A DNA stretch of 64,000 bases, from NCBI GenBank assembly GCA_019115145.1, contig DXED01000030.1, forward strand, positions 186,001-250,000, written 5' to 3'. The stretch is from Claveliimonas intestinigallinarum (GTDB taxonomy: Bacteria; Bacillota; Clostridia; Lachnospirales; Lachnospiraceae). The stretch's first letter is position 1. The number at the start of each line of letters is the position of its first letter. A program made the position numbers and the translations under genes. The notes under the pieces were generated by a model. That model was not told the origin of the DNA. It saw only the letters and a program-made list of their open reading frames with translations, and did no database searches. Below are positions 7,202 through 15,430 of the stretch, one piece after another.

Positions 7202-8128
7202 ATGACGCGCGAAGAAGTAAAAAGCATGGATTTTGAAGCCTTCAAGGCGGCGCTCCCCACTATGGAGGACGTGCATTATCTGGAGGCGGACGGCACAGAG
7301 GTATACGGTATCTACAAGCATGATGTGTGCTACATGGAAAAGGACGGCATACAGCGCACTCTGCAGATGATCGTGCCGGAGATGAAGCCGGACAAAGGCT
7401 ACACCTACCCGGCAGTCCTGTATGTACAGGGATCTGCCTGGATGAAGCAGGACAACTACAAGCGCCTGGGTGTGATGGCAAGGCTGGCCCAGCGGGGCTA
7501 TGTGACGGCCATCCTCCAGTACAGAGAGAGCTCTCTGGCTTCCTACCCGGCGCCGGTGGAGGACGCCAAGACGGGCGTGCGCTTCCTCAGGATGCACGCA
7601 GAGGAGTACCACATTGATCCGGAGAACATTGTGATCATGGGTGACTCAAGCGGCGGACACACGGCTCTGGCAGCAGGACTCACCGCAGATGACGACTGCC
7701 TGGACGGGGGGATCTACCCGGAGGTGTCCTGCGGCGTGAAGGCCATCGTGGATCTCTACGGCGTGACCGATATCTGCCAGAAGGGCGATTTCCCCACCAC
7801 TCCCAACCAGGGCGAGGCGGACAGCCCGGAGGGCATGCTCATCGGCGGCAACAATGTGTACGAGCACCCGGAGCTCTCAGGCCCGGTCATCCTGACAAAC
7901 TATGTCAGGGCAGACAAAGAGATCCCGCCGATCCTGATGATGCACGGGATCGCGGACGATATGGTCTCCTACAATCAGAGCGTGCGGCTGTACAAGAAAT
8001 TTCTGGAGGAGGGCAAGGACGTGACCCTGTACCTTGTGGAAAACGCGGGCCACGGGGATATTGCTTTCTGGACAGAGAAAAATATGGATATTGTGGAAGG
8101 ATTTATCCGGAAACATACCGGCAGATAA
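7202..8128 (+). CDS. Alpha/beta hydrolase (carboxylesterase-like)
   Basis: A 308-residue cytoplasmic hydrolase of the esterase/lipase (BD-FAE-like) group. The nucleophile is Ser149 in GDSSGGH, the oxyanion region is YPAVLYVQGSAWM (an HGG-type position), and His284 in NAGHGD and an Asp near HGIADDMVS complete the triad. No signal peptide is visible. ATG 7202 was chosen over 7193 because AAAGGA sits 9 bases before it. It precedes a CitMHS-type transporter by 19 bases, so the pair may import and de-esterify a carboxylate compound (inference). Confidence 0.82.
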   Translation: MTREEVKSMDFEAFKAALPTMEDVHYLEADGTEVYGIYKHDVCYMEKDGIQRTLQMIVPEMKPDKGYTYPAVLYVQGSAWMKQDNYKRLGVMARLAQRGYVTAILQYRESSLASYPAPVEDAKTGVRFLRMHAEEYHIDPENIVIMGDSSGGHTALAAGLTADDDCLDGGIYPEVSCGVKAIVDLYGVTDICQKGDFPTTPNQGEADSPEGMLIGGNNVYEHPELSGPVILTNYVRADKEIPPILMMHGIADDMVSYNQSVRLYKKFLEEGKDVTLYLVENAGHGDIAFWTEKNMDIVEGFIRKHTGR

Positions 8129-8147
8129 ACAGGAGGGGCGGTAGAAA

Positions 8148-9449
8148 ATGAATACAATATTGTTAATGGCCATTATTCTGATCTTGATCGTGGTGGCCAC
8201 AGTTATAACGAAAAAGGTTCCCTTTAACTTTGTGCTTCTCATCGTGCCCATTGTCTGTGCCCTCATCCTGGGACACAGCGTGGAGGAGACCAGCACCTTT
8301 GTTGTGGAGCAGCTTTCATCCATGATGCAGTCGGCAGGCTTCATGCTTCTGTTCGCATTTCTGTATTTCCAGATGCTGACAGAGGCGGGCGTGTTTGACA
8401 CTATCGTAACGGCAGTGACGACAAAGCTGGGACACAAGATGAACGTCATCGTGATCATGATCCTGACCACCCTGATCGGCGGCTTCAGCATCCTGACAGG
8501 TAACTTCACACCTGCCTACCTGATCACCTTCCCCATCCTTGTGCCTCTGTACAAGAGATTTGATTTTGACAGGGAGGCGGCCTTCATCATCGCCCAGACA
8601 GCTATGTCCGCCCTGTGCTTCATCCCGTGGGGCATCGGCATGGCCTACACAGCCTCCTCCGCAGGGCTGGACGCCAATGAGCTGGCGGCAGCCTCCATGC
8701 CCTGGGGCCTGTGCTTCATCCCGGCCATCATCCTCCAGTGGATCTACTTTGGCCTGCAGCACAAGAAACGTGTGGGAACCTTCCAGGCAGTGGCTGAGGT
8801 GGAGACCGCTGAGGAGAAGAAGGAGGAGAACCCGAACCTTCGCCCGAAGCTCTTCTGGGTCAACCTGATCATCTTTGTGATCGCCCTAGTGGCCCTTGGC
8901 GTGTTCGGCATTGCGCCCTACTTCGTGTTCATCGTGGCCACGGTTGTGACCGCCATGCTCAACTACCCGAAGAACTTTGGCGAGATATTCGCCAAGGTGG
9001 GCCCCATGTACCTGAATATCCTCATCATGCTGATCGCCATCAACGTGTATCAGGCTGTGTTCAACAACACCGGAATGGTGGGAGCTATCTCAGACGCGCT
9101 CATGCAGTTCTGCCCTGAGTTCCTGCTCCGCTACATCCACATCATCCTGCTGCTCCTGTGCGTGGTGATCATATACGTGATCCCCTTCCAGATCTTTAAC
9201 GCACTGTACCCGATCTTCATTTCCATCGGGGCAGGCTTTGGGATCCCGGCCGTGGCAGTCATCGCACCCTTTGTCTGCAACCTGTCACTGGCTACCAGCT
9301 CCACGCCGACCAACTCATCCACATACACTGGCTGCGCGCTGACGGAGACGGAGGTACAGCACTTCTGCAAGAAGGCAGTGCCCATCCAGACCGTGACCAA
9401 CGCGGTGGTCGTGCTGACAGCGGTGATCTTCGGGGTGCTGCAGCTGTAG
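8148..9449 (+). CDS. CitMHS family citrate/carboxylate transporter
   Basis: A 433-residue integral membrane protein with about 12 hydrophobic segments and a charged cytoplasmic linker near residues 215-240 (EVETAEEKKEENPNLRPKLF). The SxxTGNFTPAY and LATSSTPTNSSTY regions resemble the helical-hairpin substrate loops of CitMHS (metal-citrate:proton symporter) and related ion transporters. The substrate is presumably citrate or another carboxylate; the metal partner cannot be read. It has a good AGGAGGGG site, is co-transcribed with the upstream esterase, and is followed by a terminator. Confidence 0.82.
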   Translation: MNTILLMAIILILIVVATVITKKVPFNFVLLIVPIVCALILGHSVEETSTFVVEQLSSMMQSAGFMLLFAFLYFQMLTEAGVFDTIVTAVTTKLGHKMNVIVIMILTTLIGGFSILTGNFTPAYLITFPILVPLYKRFDFDREAAFIIAQTAMSALCFIPWGIGMAYTASSAGLDANELAAASMPWGLCFIPAIILQWIYFGLQHKKRVGTFQAVAEVETAEEKKEENPNLRPKLFWVNLIIFVIALVALGVFGIAPYFVFIVATVVTAMLNYPKNFGEIFAKVGPMYLNILIMLIAINVYQAVFNNTGMVGAISDALMQFCPEFLLRYIHIILLLLCVVIIYVIPFQIFNALYPIFISIGAGFGIPAVAVIAPFVCNLSLATSSTPTNSSTYTGCALTETEVQHFCKKAVPIQTVTNAVVVLTAVIFGVLQL

Positions 9450-9485
9450 TACTGAACATATCGCAGAATTATATTAAGAAATGGA

Positions 9486-9517
9486 AAGGCTCCTGCCGGA
9501 TGTGGCGGGAGCCTTTT
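9486..9517 (+). terminator. Terminator after the CitMHS gene
   Basis: AAGGCTCCTGCC pairs with GGCGGGAGCCTT (one G-U) and runs into TTTT. Confidence 0.85.
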
Positions 9518-9593
9518 GCACTGGGAAAATGCCAGTCTGATGTAGAATGGAGACATGGCATGACAGAAAGAGAAAGGAAGGCGTCTTGCCTGC

Positions 9594-10280
9594 CTATCCC
9601 TGTTCCTTTGCGCCCTCTGTCACAGCCAGAGGAAGCCACTCATTTGCCAGGCATACGGTGTACAGAGCGATGCCCAGGGGCAGCAGGGCGCACCAGATGC
9701 TCCTTGGCCCGATGAGCGACCTGGCGGCAAAGGAGCAGGCCACACCCACATGGAAAGAGAGCAGAGTACATCCGAAGAACTTTGCCTTTACCGTGTGGGT
9801 TTTATCTTTATTTAAGAAGACTTCCGTGACAGCCATTGTGAACTGTTTCAGGTTGTTGGTGGAAAATAAAGTGGAGCTGGCAAAGCCCTTTGCCCCCTTA
9901 AAGCTGTTCCACTGGAAGGCGGTGGCGAAGAAGAAGGGGTAGAGAGCCAGAACCGGGTGGATGTCCATGGGAAAAAGTCCGATAAGGACTGCTGCGGCCC
10001 CGTCCAGGAAAATGCTGGCCACCTGAAGGTTGATGGAGCTGTGTCTGGGAAGCCATACTGTCAGGGTGATGGCAGCCATAAAGAGGAGAACGCCGCCCAG
10101 CCGCAGACAGGCGTCCGCGAAATCATGGCCGAGAAGGTCGGTCACAAAGTAGATCATATTGGCAGTCTGGGCATTTCCGAAGAGGTCGCAGAAGCTCAGG
10201 ATCGCATAGACCCCGAAAAAACCGCCTACAAAGGCCATCATATAATGAAGGGGAGTTTCATATTTTTTCATTTTTTCCAT
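9594..10280 (-). CDS. YoaK (DUF1275) family membrane protein
   Basis: A 228-residue membrane protein with about six transmembrane helices and the family features: an N-terminal MAFVGGFFGVYAILSFCDLFGNAQTANMIY segment corresponding to the GxxDAxxFL...FxxxxTGN region of DUF1275, and a central ALYPFFFATAFQWNSFKG followed by a TLFSTNNLKQ motif. The function of the family is unknown; a transport role is often suggested. It is divergent from the LysR regulator at 10449 across a 168-base A+T-rich gap, so LysR control is plausible. Confidence 0.78.
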   Translation of the reverse strand: MEKMKKYETPLHYMMAFVGGFFGVYAILSFCDLFGNAQTANMIYFVTDLLGHDFADACLRLGGVLLFMAAITLTVWLPRHSSINLQVASIFLDGAAAVLIGLFPMDIHPVLALYPFFFATAFQWNSFKGAKGFASSTLFSTNNLKQFTMAVTEVFLNKDKTHTVKAKFFGCTLLSFHVGVACSFAARSLIGPRSIWCALLPLGIALYTVCLANEWLPLAVTEGAKEQG

Positions 10281-10350
10281 CTGTGTTCACCATTTGAATA
10301 AAGATTTTCTAAAATGCGGTGTAAACCGCTGTCCTGTGTATTATAGCATA

Positions 10351-10379
10351 TTGCATACATATATAAAAATACATATAAT
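10351..10379 (+). promoter_or_regulatory. Promoter of the LysR gene
   Basis: TTGCAT (10351-10356), a 17-base spacer and a perfect TATAAT (10374-10379) inside the very A+T-rich YoaK/LysR intergenic region. Confidence 0.6.
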
Positions 10380-10448
10380 ATATGAATAAACATATAAAAA
10401 AAGTATGGGAAAGGTACGGCCCGTTTGGCAGGGAGAAAGGAGAGGCAG

Positions 10449-11339
10449 ATGGATATAAAGTCTTTGAAGTATTACCTTGCGGTAGTGCAGGAGGGAAATA
10501 TTACCCAGGCGGCAAAAAAGCTGTGCATCGCCCAGCCGCCTCTGAGCAGACAGATCCGGCTTCTGGAGGAGGAGCTGGGTGTCACTTTGTTTCTGCGTGG
10601 AAAAAAAGAGATACAGCTGACAGAGGAGGGGAGGTTCCTCAAGCAGCAGGCAGAAGAGATCATAGAGCTCATGGAGAAGACGAAGGAGCAGCTCGGGAAA
10701 TTTGGCGGCACCGTCCACGGACTTGTCTCCGTGGCGGCGGCGGAGTCCTTCGGCATTGGGCTTCTGTCGGAGATGGTGGAGGCGTTCCACAGGGAATATC
10801 CCCAGGTGCATTTCCAGATCTGGTGCGGAAACAGCGACGAGGTCCGGGACAAGCTGGAGCGGGGCCTTGCGGATGTGGGGATCGTGAGGGCGCCGGTCTA
10901 TATGGAGCAGTGCGAGCAGATTTTTCTGCGGAGCGAGCCCTGGGTGGCGGCCATGAGCCGGAACCATCCTCTGGCCGGAGAGGCAGGGGACGAGGTGCGC
11001 CTGGAGCGGCTCGGCGGAGAGACGCTGATGGTCCCTGTCCGGGCCTCCCTCCAGGAGGAGATCAACCACTGGTTCAACGAGATTGCCCAGGACAGGGAGA
11101 TCCTTTGCTACTACAATTCCTCCGCCTCCATGCTGCCCATGGTGGAGCGGGGCATGGGCATTGCCATCTGCCCCGGCTCCGCCCGGTATTTTACAGGGGG
11201 CGATGGGATCGTGTACAAGACCATTGTGGAGCCCAGGAAGGAGTCCCGGCTCTATATGGTGAAGCGCCGATACCAGATGCTTCCCCAGGCCGCCGGGGCC
11301 TTCTGGGATTTTGTCTGCTCTACTTTCCCGCCTGCTTGA
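10449..11339 (+). CDS. LysR family transcriptional regulator
   Basis: A 296-residue regulator. Residues 1-60 form the LysR winged helix (MDIKSLKYYLAVVQEGNITQ, AAKKLCIAQPPLSRQIRLLE); residues 90-290 form the periplasmic-binding-protein-like effector domain. ATG 10449 follows GGAGAGG; an upstream frame from 10425 was rejected. It is divergent from the YoaK-type membrane protein, its most likely target. The last 20 bases overlap the 3' end of the convergent holin-like gene. Confidence 0.9.
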   Translation: MDIKSLKYYLAVVQEGNITQAAKKLCIAQPPLSRQIRLLEEELGVTLFLRGKKEIQLTEEGRFLKQQAEEIIELMEKTKEQLGKFGGTVHGLVSVAAAESFGIGLLSEMVEAFHREYPQVHFQIWCGNSDEVRDKLERGLADVGIVRAPVYMEQCEQIFLRSEPWVAAMSRNHPLAGEAGDEVRLERLGGETLMVPVRASLQEEINHWFNEIAQDREILCYYNSSASMLPMVERGMGIAICPGSARYFTGGDGIVYKTIVEPRKESRLYMVKRRYQMLPQAAGAFWDFVCSTFPPA

Positions 11340-11607
11340 TGATCTGATTGACGTAGGTGGAAAGCCCCGCTACCAGCACGCCCTGGACAATGGCAGTAAA
11401 TGCGGCCATGGCGATCTCCGGTCCGGTGCGCAGAGGGCTTGTGGCCAGGACCCAAACGGCGCACAGAGCGATGCCAAGTCCGCCCAGAATGAGGGGGATA
11501 TACTTGTCTTTGACAGTCTGTGCCTGTTTGAGCCAGATGCCGATGAAATACAGGATGACAGATACTATGAGAAGCTCCGGCTTGATATATTGAACGATCT
11601 GTTCCAT
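11320..11607 (-). CDS. Holin-like small membrane protein (Hol44/holin superfamily V type)
   Basis: A 95-residue protein with three hydrophobic segments (about residues 10-27, 38-56 and 63-85). The pattern, with YIKPELLIVSVILYFIG near the start and VYVNQ-like AGLSTYVNQIIKQAGK at the end, resembles Phage_holin_5_2 (Hol44) proteins. Holins make membrane lesions for phage lysis, but no endolysin or other phage gene is nearby, so this is a solitary copy with unknown host role. It lies between a LysR gene (20-bp 3' overlap) and tRNA-Ala. Confidence 0.65.
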   Translation of the reverse strand: MEQIVQYIKPELLIVSVILYFIGIWLKQAQTVKDKYIPLILGGLGIALCAVWVLATSPLRTGPEIAMAAFTAIVQGVLVAGLSTYVNQIIKQAGK

Positions 11608-11771
11608 GAGATTACCTCCGCTGTTTTTTTGAGGCGGCTACATGTCGCCGCTGCTTTAATCTATGCGGAGGACTGCCGGAATGTGCGAGGGGCAGAACAA
11701 GGCGGTTCAAAACCGGCTGCCAGATAGTCATGGATGATCGTAGATATAAAGTGGGAAAATAAAGAAAATAT

Positions 11772-11814
11772 AAAAAACGGAACTGCCGGTCTGATACCGG
11801 AGTTCCGTTTTTTT
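11772..11814. terminator. Terminator of tRNA-Ala (bidirectional)
   Basis: Arms AACGGAACT(GCC)GGT and ACCGGAGTTCCGTT are flanked by an A tract (11772-11777) and a T tract (11808-11814), so the hairpin can end transcription from both sides. It lies two bases past the 3' end of the tRNA. Confidence 0.85.
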
Positions 11815-11815
11815 C

Positions 11816-11888
11816 TGGAGCATACGGGATTCGAACCCGTGGCCTCCACAATGCGAATGTGGCGCGCTCCCAACTGCGCTAATGCCCC
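11816..11888 (-). tRNA. tRNA-Ala(CGC)
   Basis: The minus strand folds as a complete cloverleaf. The acceptor stem GGGGCAT/ATGCTCC has the alanine-identity G3-U70 pair, the D arm contains AGCGCAGTTGGGAGCGC, and the anticodon stem CCACA/TGTGG encloses loop TTCGCAT with anticodon CGC, which reads GCG. The T arm is ACGGGTTCGAATCCCGT and the discriminator is A. The 3' CCA is not encoded. Confidence 0.96.
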
Positions 11889-12025
11889 ATAAGGAAATTA
11901 TACCACTTCAGGGGAAGAAATCAAGATGAATTTATGATAGAATACTTCTGTCAATATTTCAGAGGAAGATGGCAGGCCGGCAGATGAGGGCCGCGCTGCG
12001 GGAAGAAAAGGAGATGGACAGGCAT

Positions 12026-12535
12026 ATGAAGAGGAATATGGATTTGGATAAAATACAGGCGCTGAAGGAGAGGATGGTGGAATTTTACAGGGGATGCCCG
12101 GAGCAGATCCAGCATTTCCTGAAGGTGTACGCATTTGCGGAGATGATCGGTGAGGCGGAGGGACTGGATGAACACACCTTGTTTCTTTTGAAATCCACGG
12201 CTCTTGTGCACGACATAGGTATCCGCCCGGCAAAGGAAAAGTACGGGTACTCCAACGGAAAGCTGCAGGAGCAGGAGGGGCCGGCTGAGGCCGGGAGGCT
12301 GCTGGACGAACTGGGCTACGGGGAGGCGGACCGGGAGCGGATCTGCTATCTGGTGGGACATCACCACACCTACACAGGGGTGGACGGCGCGGATTACCGG
12401 ATCCTTCTGGAGGCGGATTTCCTGGTCAACGGCTACGAGGAGAAAATGTCCCGGGAGGCTCTCACACACGGCCTTTCCGCCGTTTTTGAGACGGAGACGG
12501 GGAAGAGACTTCTAAAGACTATGTTTGACGTGTAA
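12026..12535 (+). CDS. HD domain protein
   Basis: A protein of about 169 residues (up to 188 if started at 11969) with a metal-dependent HD phosphohydrolase domain. The metal ligands are visible as the first H in IQHFLKV, the HD pair in TALVHDIGIR, the histidines of LVGHHHTY and the later D in LLEADFLV. The substrate is unknown; proteins of this type act on nucleotides or phosphorylated compounds in the cytoplasm. Several closely spaced in-frame ATGs (11969, 12014, 12026, 12038) leave the start open. It is divergent from tRNA-Ala and probably monocistronic. Confidence 0.8.
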   Translation: MKRNMDLDKIQALKERMVEFYRGCPEQIQHFLKVYAFAEMIGEAEGLDEHTLFLLKSTALVHDIGIRPAKEKYGYSNGKLQEQEGPAEAGRLLDELGYGEADRERICYLVGHHHTYTGVDGADYRILLEADFLVNGYEEKMSREALTHGLSAVFETETGKRLLKTMFDV

Positions 12536-12644
12536 AATCCATTGCATTTTCTGTAAAAAAATAATATAATTTCCTTATATTTACTACAAATGACAGACAA
12601 AACAGAGGTCTGAAAAGTCATAGAGGCGTAAAGGAGAAAGAGCG

Positions 12645-13574
12645 ATGAAAAAAAGAGTAGTAGTTGCATTAGGACACAGAGCGCTGGGGATCACGCTGCC
12701 GGAGCAGAAGGAGGCCGTGAGGAGGACGGCGGTATCCATCGCGGATCTGATCGAGGAGGGATACCAGGTAGCCATCACCCACAGCAACGCACCCCAGGTG
12801 GGGATGATCCACACAGCTATGAATGAGTTTGGGAAGGTGCACCAGGATTACACGCCGGCGCCCATGTCTGTGTGCTCAGCCATGAGCCAGGGGTATATCG
12901 GATATGACCTTCAGAATGCGATCCGGGAGGCACTCCTGAACAGGGGCATTTACCGTACCGTCAGCACCATACTGACGCAGGTGACAGTAGATCCCTACGA
13001 CGAGGCCTTCTACACGCCCACCAAGGTGCTGGGCCGCTACATGACAGCCGAGGAGGCGAACGAGGAGCGCAAGAAGGGGAACTATGTGATCGAGGAGCCG
13101 GGAAAGGGCTTCCGCCGCGTAGTCTCTGCCCCCAACCCGGTGAGCATTGTAGAGATCGACGCCATCAAGGCGTTGATAGGCGCGGATCAGGTAGTCATTG
13201 CCTGCGGAGGCGGCGGTATCCCTGTCATGGAGCAGGATCACCGTCTGAAGGGCGCCAGCGCGGTCATTGAGAAGGACCTGACAGCCGGAAAGATGGCAGA
13301 GGAGATCGATGCGGACGAGCTGATCATCCTGACAAGCGTGGAGAAGGTGCGCATCAACATGAACACCCCTCAGGAGTCCGAGCTGGGAGAGATCTCCCTT
13401 GCGGAGGCCAAGCAGTACATGGAGGAGGGGCACTTTGGCGTGTACAACATGCTTCCCAAGTTCAAGGCCTCTGTGGAGTTTATCGAGAAGAGAGAGGGGA
13501 GAAGCGCCCTCATCACTTCCTTTGACAAGCTGAAGGACGGACTCAAGGGAAAGACCGGCACAATCATCCGGTAA
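12645..13574 (+). CDS. arcC: Carbamate kinase, variant GHRALG N-terminal motif
   Basis: A 309-residue amino-acid-kinase fold enzyme that converts carbamoyl phosphate and ADP to ATP and carbamate (or the reverse). Diagnostic segments are THSNAPQVGMIHTAMNEF, the PMSVCSAMSQGYIGYDLQ block, VIACGGGGIPV and the AVIEKDLT lysine-containing motif. In place of the usual ALGGNAL, residues 8-15 read ALGHRALG, so the conserved Gly and Asn at positions 11-12 are His and Arg. No arginine deiminase or ornithine transcarbamylase gene is adjacent, so the source of carbamoyl phosphate is unclear. It has its own terminator. Confidence 0.9.
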   Translation: MKKRVVVALGHRALGITLPEQKEAVRRTAVSIADLIEEGYQVAITHSNAPQVGMIHTAMNEFGKVHQDYTPAPMSVCSAMSQGYIGYDLQNAIREALLNRGIYRTVSTILTQVTVDPYDEAFYTPTKVLGRYMTAEEANEERKKGNYVIEEPGKGFRRVVSAPNPVSIVEIDAIKALIGADQVVIACGGGGIPVMEQDHRLKGASAVIEKDLTAGKMAEEIDADELIILTSVEKVRINMNTPQESELGEISLAEAKQYMEEGHFGVYNMLPKFKASVEFIEKREGRSALITSFDKLKDGLKGKTGTIIR

Positions 13575-13599
13575 GAAAAAAGCAGTATATCGATCTATT

Positions 13600-13634
13600 G
13601 ATCCCGGCCGCGGAAAAATGCGGCCGGGATTTTT
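13600..13634 (+). terminator. Terminator after carbamate kinase
   Basis: A perfect 11-bp stem, ATCCCGGCCGC with GCGGCCGGGAT, followed by TTTTTC. Confidence 0.92.
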
Positions 13635-13652
13635 CTATGCAAGATGTGTGTT

Positions 13653-13681
13653 AAAAGTGTAACAGGAGACGTAACACTTTT
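13653..13681. repeat. Inverted repeat upstream of the XRE promoter
   Basis: AAAAGTGTAAC (13653-13663) and GTAACACTTTT (13671-13681) form an 11-base inverted pair with one mismatch around a 7-base centre, 40 bases before a consensus promoter. A related AAAAGTATTACGTC follows. It could be an operator array for the small XRE protein. Confidence 0.4.
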
Positions 13682-13721
13682 TAAAAGTATTACGTCTGAA
13701 ATGAACAATTGTAAAACACAC

Positions 13722-13750
13722 TTGACATTTCATGTAAAGCCAACTATACT
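13722..13750 (+). promoter_or_regulatory. Near-consensus sigma-A promoter of the XRE-membrane protein operon
   Basis: TTGACA (13722-13727), 17-base spacer, TATACT (13745-13750): the -35 and spacing are ideal and the -10 differs at one base. A promoter this strong suggests that the small XRE repressor holds it down. Confidence 0.75.
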
Positions 13751-13796
13751 GAAAATGTAAAGTAAACTATACGATTGTGAAGGGGATGTCGAGCCT

Positions 13797-14009
13797 ATGA
13801 AGACCCGGATTCAGGAGCTGCGCAGGAAATACAAGCTCTCCCAAGAGGAGCTTGCCCTGGCGGTGGGGGTCACCCGGCAGACGATCATTTCGCTGGAGAA
13901 GGAGAAGTACACGGCTTCCCTTGTGCTGGCCCACAAGATCGCCAGATATTTCGGGGTGACCATTGAGGATGTATTTGATTTTTCAGAAGTGGACGAGGAG
14001 GAGATGTGA
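13797..14009 (+). CDS. Small XRE-family helix-turn-helix regulator
   Basis: A 70-residue Cro/CI-type protein that is little more than the DNA-binding domain: RIQELRRKYKLSQEELALAV and GVTRQTIISLEKEKYTASLV cover helices 1-4, and the acidic end IEDVFDFSEVDEEEM is typical of the YvaO/YgzD-like group. AAGGGG precedes ATG 13797. The following membrane protein starts 1 base after its stop codon, the common XRE plus DUF-membrane-protein pair. Probably autoregulated. Confidence 0.88.
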   Translation: MKTRIQELRRKYKLSQEELALAVGVTRQTIISLEKEKYTASLVLAHKIARYFGVTIEDVFDFSEVDEEEM

Positions 14010-14010
14010 G

Positions 14011-14460
14011 ATGAAGGAGTACAGAGCAAAGCTGAAGAGACAGATCATCTGGATGATCGTCGGTATCATTTTTTCCTGCATGATCATTGTGATCTGCTGC
14101 GTCAGCGCCATGCGGCTGGGGGCGGATGAGCATGAGGCCAGCTTTATGAGAGGATTTCAGAGCGGCCTGTTCCTGGCCTGGGCGACCATCGCGGTCTACG
14201 GGATCGTGGTGAATGTCCGGGCGCTGCGGGATGAGAAGCGGCTGCGGGCGCTCTACATCAAGGAGCACGACGAGCGGCTGCAGGCCATCCAGAGGGAGTC
14301 GGGCCGGGCAGCCTACTGCATCAGCCTGTTCGGACTTCTGACAGCGGCAATTGCGGCGGGATTTTTCAGCATGACTGTGTTCGCGGTGCTGATCGGAGCT
14401 GTGCTCTTTGTGAGCCTGGTGGGCCTGGGTGCGAAAATCTGGTTCCACAGGACGATGTGA
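14011..14460 (+). CDS. Four-helix membrane protein paired with XRE regulator
   Basis: A 149-residue protein with four predicted transmembrane helices (about residues 13-33, 47-67, 95-115 and 118-139) and a basic or mixed cytoplasmic loop between the second and third (RALRDEKRLRALYIKEHDER). The length, order and tight coupling to a 70-residue XRE regulator resemble the DUF3169/DUF6773-type partner proteins of Firmicutes, but the family was not fixed. ATG 14011 follows GAGGAGGAGATGTGAG. The function is unknown. Confidence 0.75.
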   Translation: MKEYRAKLKRQIIWMIVGIIFSCMIIVICCVSAMRLGADEHEASFMRGFQSGLFLAWATIAVYGIVVNVRALRDEKRLRALYIKEHDERLQAIQRESGRAAYCISLFGLLTAAIAAGFFSMTVFAVLIGAVLFVSLVGLGAKIWFHRTM

Positions 14461-14514
14461 TGCAGCCCTGTGTCATACGGGCCTGGAAATTGTGTAAAAT
14501 TTAAGGAAAAAGTA

Positions 14515-14543
14515 TTGACAAATTTTCGGGGGGGGTATATTAT
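14515..14543 (+). promoter_or_regulatory. Promoter of the Nat-type ABC operon
   Basis: TTGACA (14515-14520), a 17-base spacer containing a run of eight or more G residues, and TATTAT (14538-14543). The predicted start falls inside the adjacent palindrome. Confidence 0.65.
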
Positions 14544-14563
14544 TGTACTAAATTAATAGTACA
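14544..14563. promoter_or_regulatory. Perfect palindrome at the ABC operon start site (operator candidate)
   Basis: TGTACTA (14544-14550), AATTAA, TAGTACA (14557-14563). It is perfectly symmetric over 20 bases and begins directly after the -10. The TGTACTA/TAGTACA halves resemble operators of GntR-type regulators of ABC export operons, but no such regulator gene lies in the window. Confidence 0.6.
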
Positions 14564-14656
14564 GGCGGTGCAGGCGCCTGAGAACATAGAAATGAAAAAA
14601 CAAAAAAGATCATCCAAGGAAGATCATCCCATGAGGGGAGAAAGGAAACAGAGGCT

Positions 14657-15430
14657 ATGATTGAGATCAGAGACCTGACCAAGGTGTACAGACTGAACAA
14701 AAAACAGATGGCTGAGTCCCACACGAAAAATCCGAAGAAGACGGCTGTGGACCACCTGAGCCTGACGGCGAAAAAGGGGGAGATCTACGGACTTCTTGGG
14801 CCAAACGGGGCAGGGAAGACCACCACTTTGCGGTGCGTTTCCACCATTATAAAGCCTACCGGCGGCGAGATCTACGTGGACGGCCACGAGGTGCAAAGGG
14901 AGCCGGAGGCGGTCCGCAACTGCATCGGATTTCTCACAAGCGATATCAAGCTGGACGACCAGTTTGACGCGGATTACATGTTCCGCTTCTTCGGCCGTCT
15001 CCACAAGGTGCCTGAGGAGAAGCTCAGGAAGCGCAGGGAGGAGCTGTTTGACTATTTTGGCATCAGCGAGTTCGCCCACAAGAAGATCAAGGAGCTGTCT
15101 ACAGGTATGAAGCAGAAGGCGGCTATCGCGGTCAGCCTTGTGCACGACCCGGATATCGTCATCTTTGACGAGCCCACCAACGGTCTGGATATCATCACTG
15201 CGAGAAATGTGACGGACTATCTGAAAAAGCTTCGGGACGAGGGCAAGCTGGTCATCGTTTCCACCCACATCATGTCCGAGGCGCAGAAGCTCTGCGACCG
15301 CATCGGCATCATTATCGACGGGCAGAAGGTGGCAGAGGGCACCCTGGATGAGCTGCTCACGCAGACATGCACTAACGACCTGGAGGATGCGTTCTTCCAG
15401 CTCTACGCGGCCAGAAAGGGGGAGAGGTAG
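14657..15430 (+). CDS. natA: ABC transporter ATP-binding protein (NatA-like)
   Basis: A 257-residue ATPase. Walker A is GPNGAGKTT (about residue 54), the signature is LSTGMKQKAAIAVSL, Walker B is IVIFDEPTNGLD and the switch histidine is in VSTHIMSEA. The domain layout and the permease partner match the Na+-export/ABC-2 group represented by NatAB. An N-terminal insertion (KKQMAESHTKNPKKTAVDH) precedes Walker A, as in NatA homologues. Its stop codon abuts the permease start, so they form a strict two-gene operon behind a palindrome-controlled promoter. Confidence 0.88.
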   Translation: MIEIRDLTKVYRLNKKQMAESHTKNPKKTAVDHLSLTAKKGEIYGLLGPNGAGKTTTLRCVSTIIKPTGGEIYVDGHEVQREPEAVRNCIGFLTSDIKLDDQFDADYMFRFFGRLHKVPEEKLRKRREELFDYFGISEFAHKKIKELSTGMKQKAAIAVSLVHDPDIVIFDEPTNGLDIITARNVTDYLKKLRDEGKLVIVSTHIMSEAQKLCDRIGIIIDGQKVAEGTLDELLTQTCTNDLEDAFFQLYAARKGER

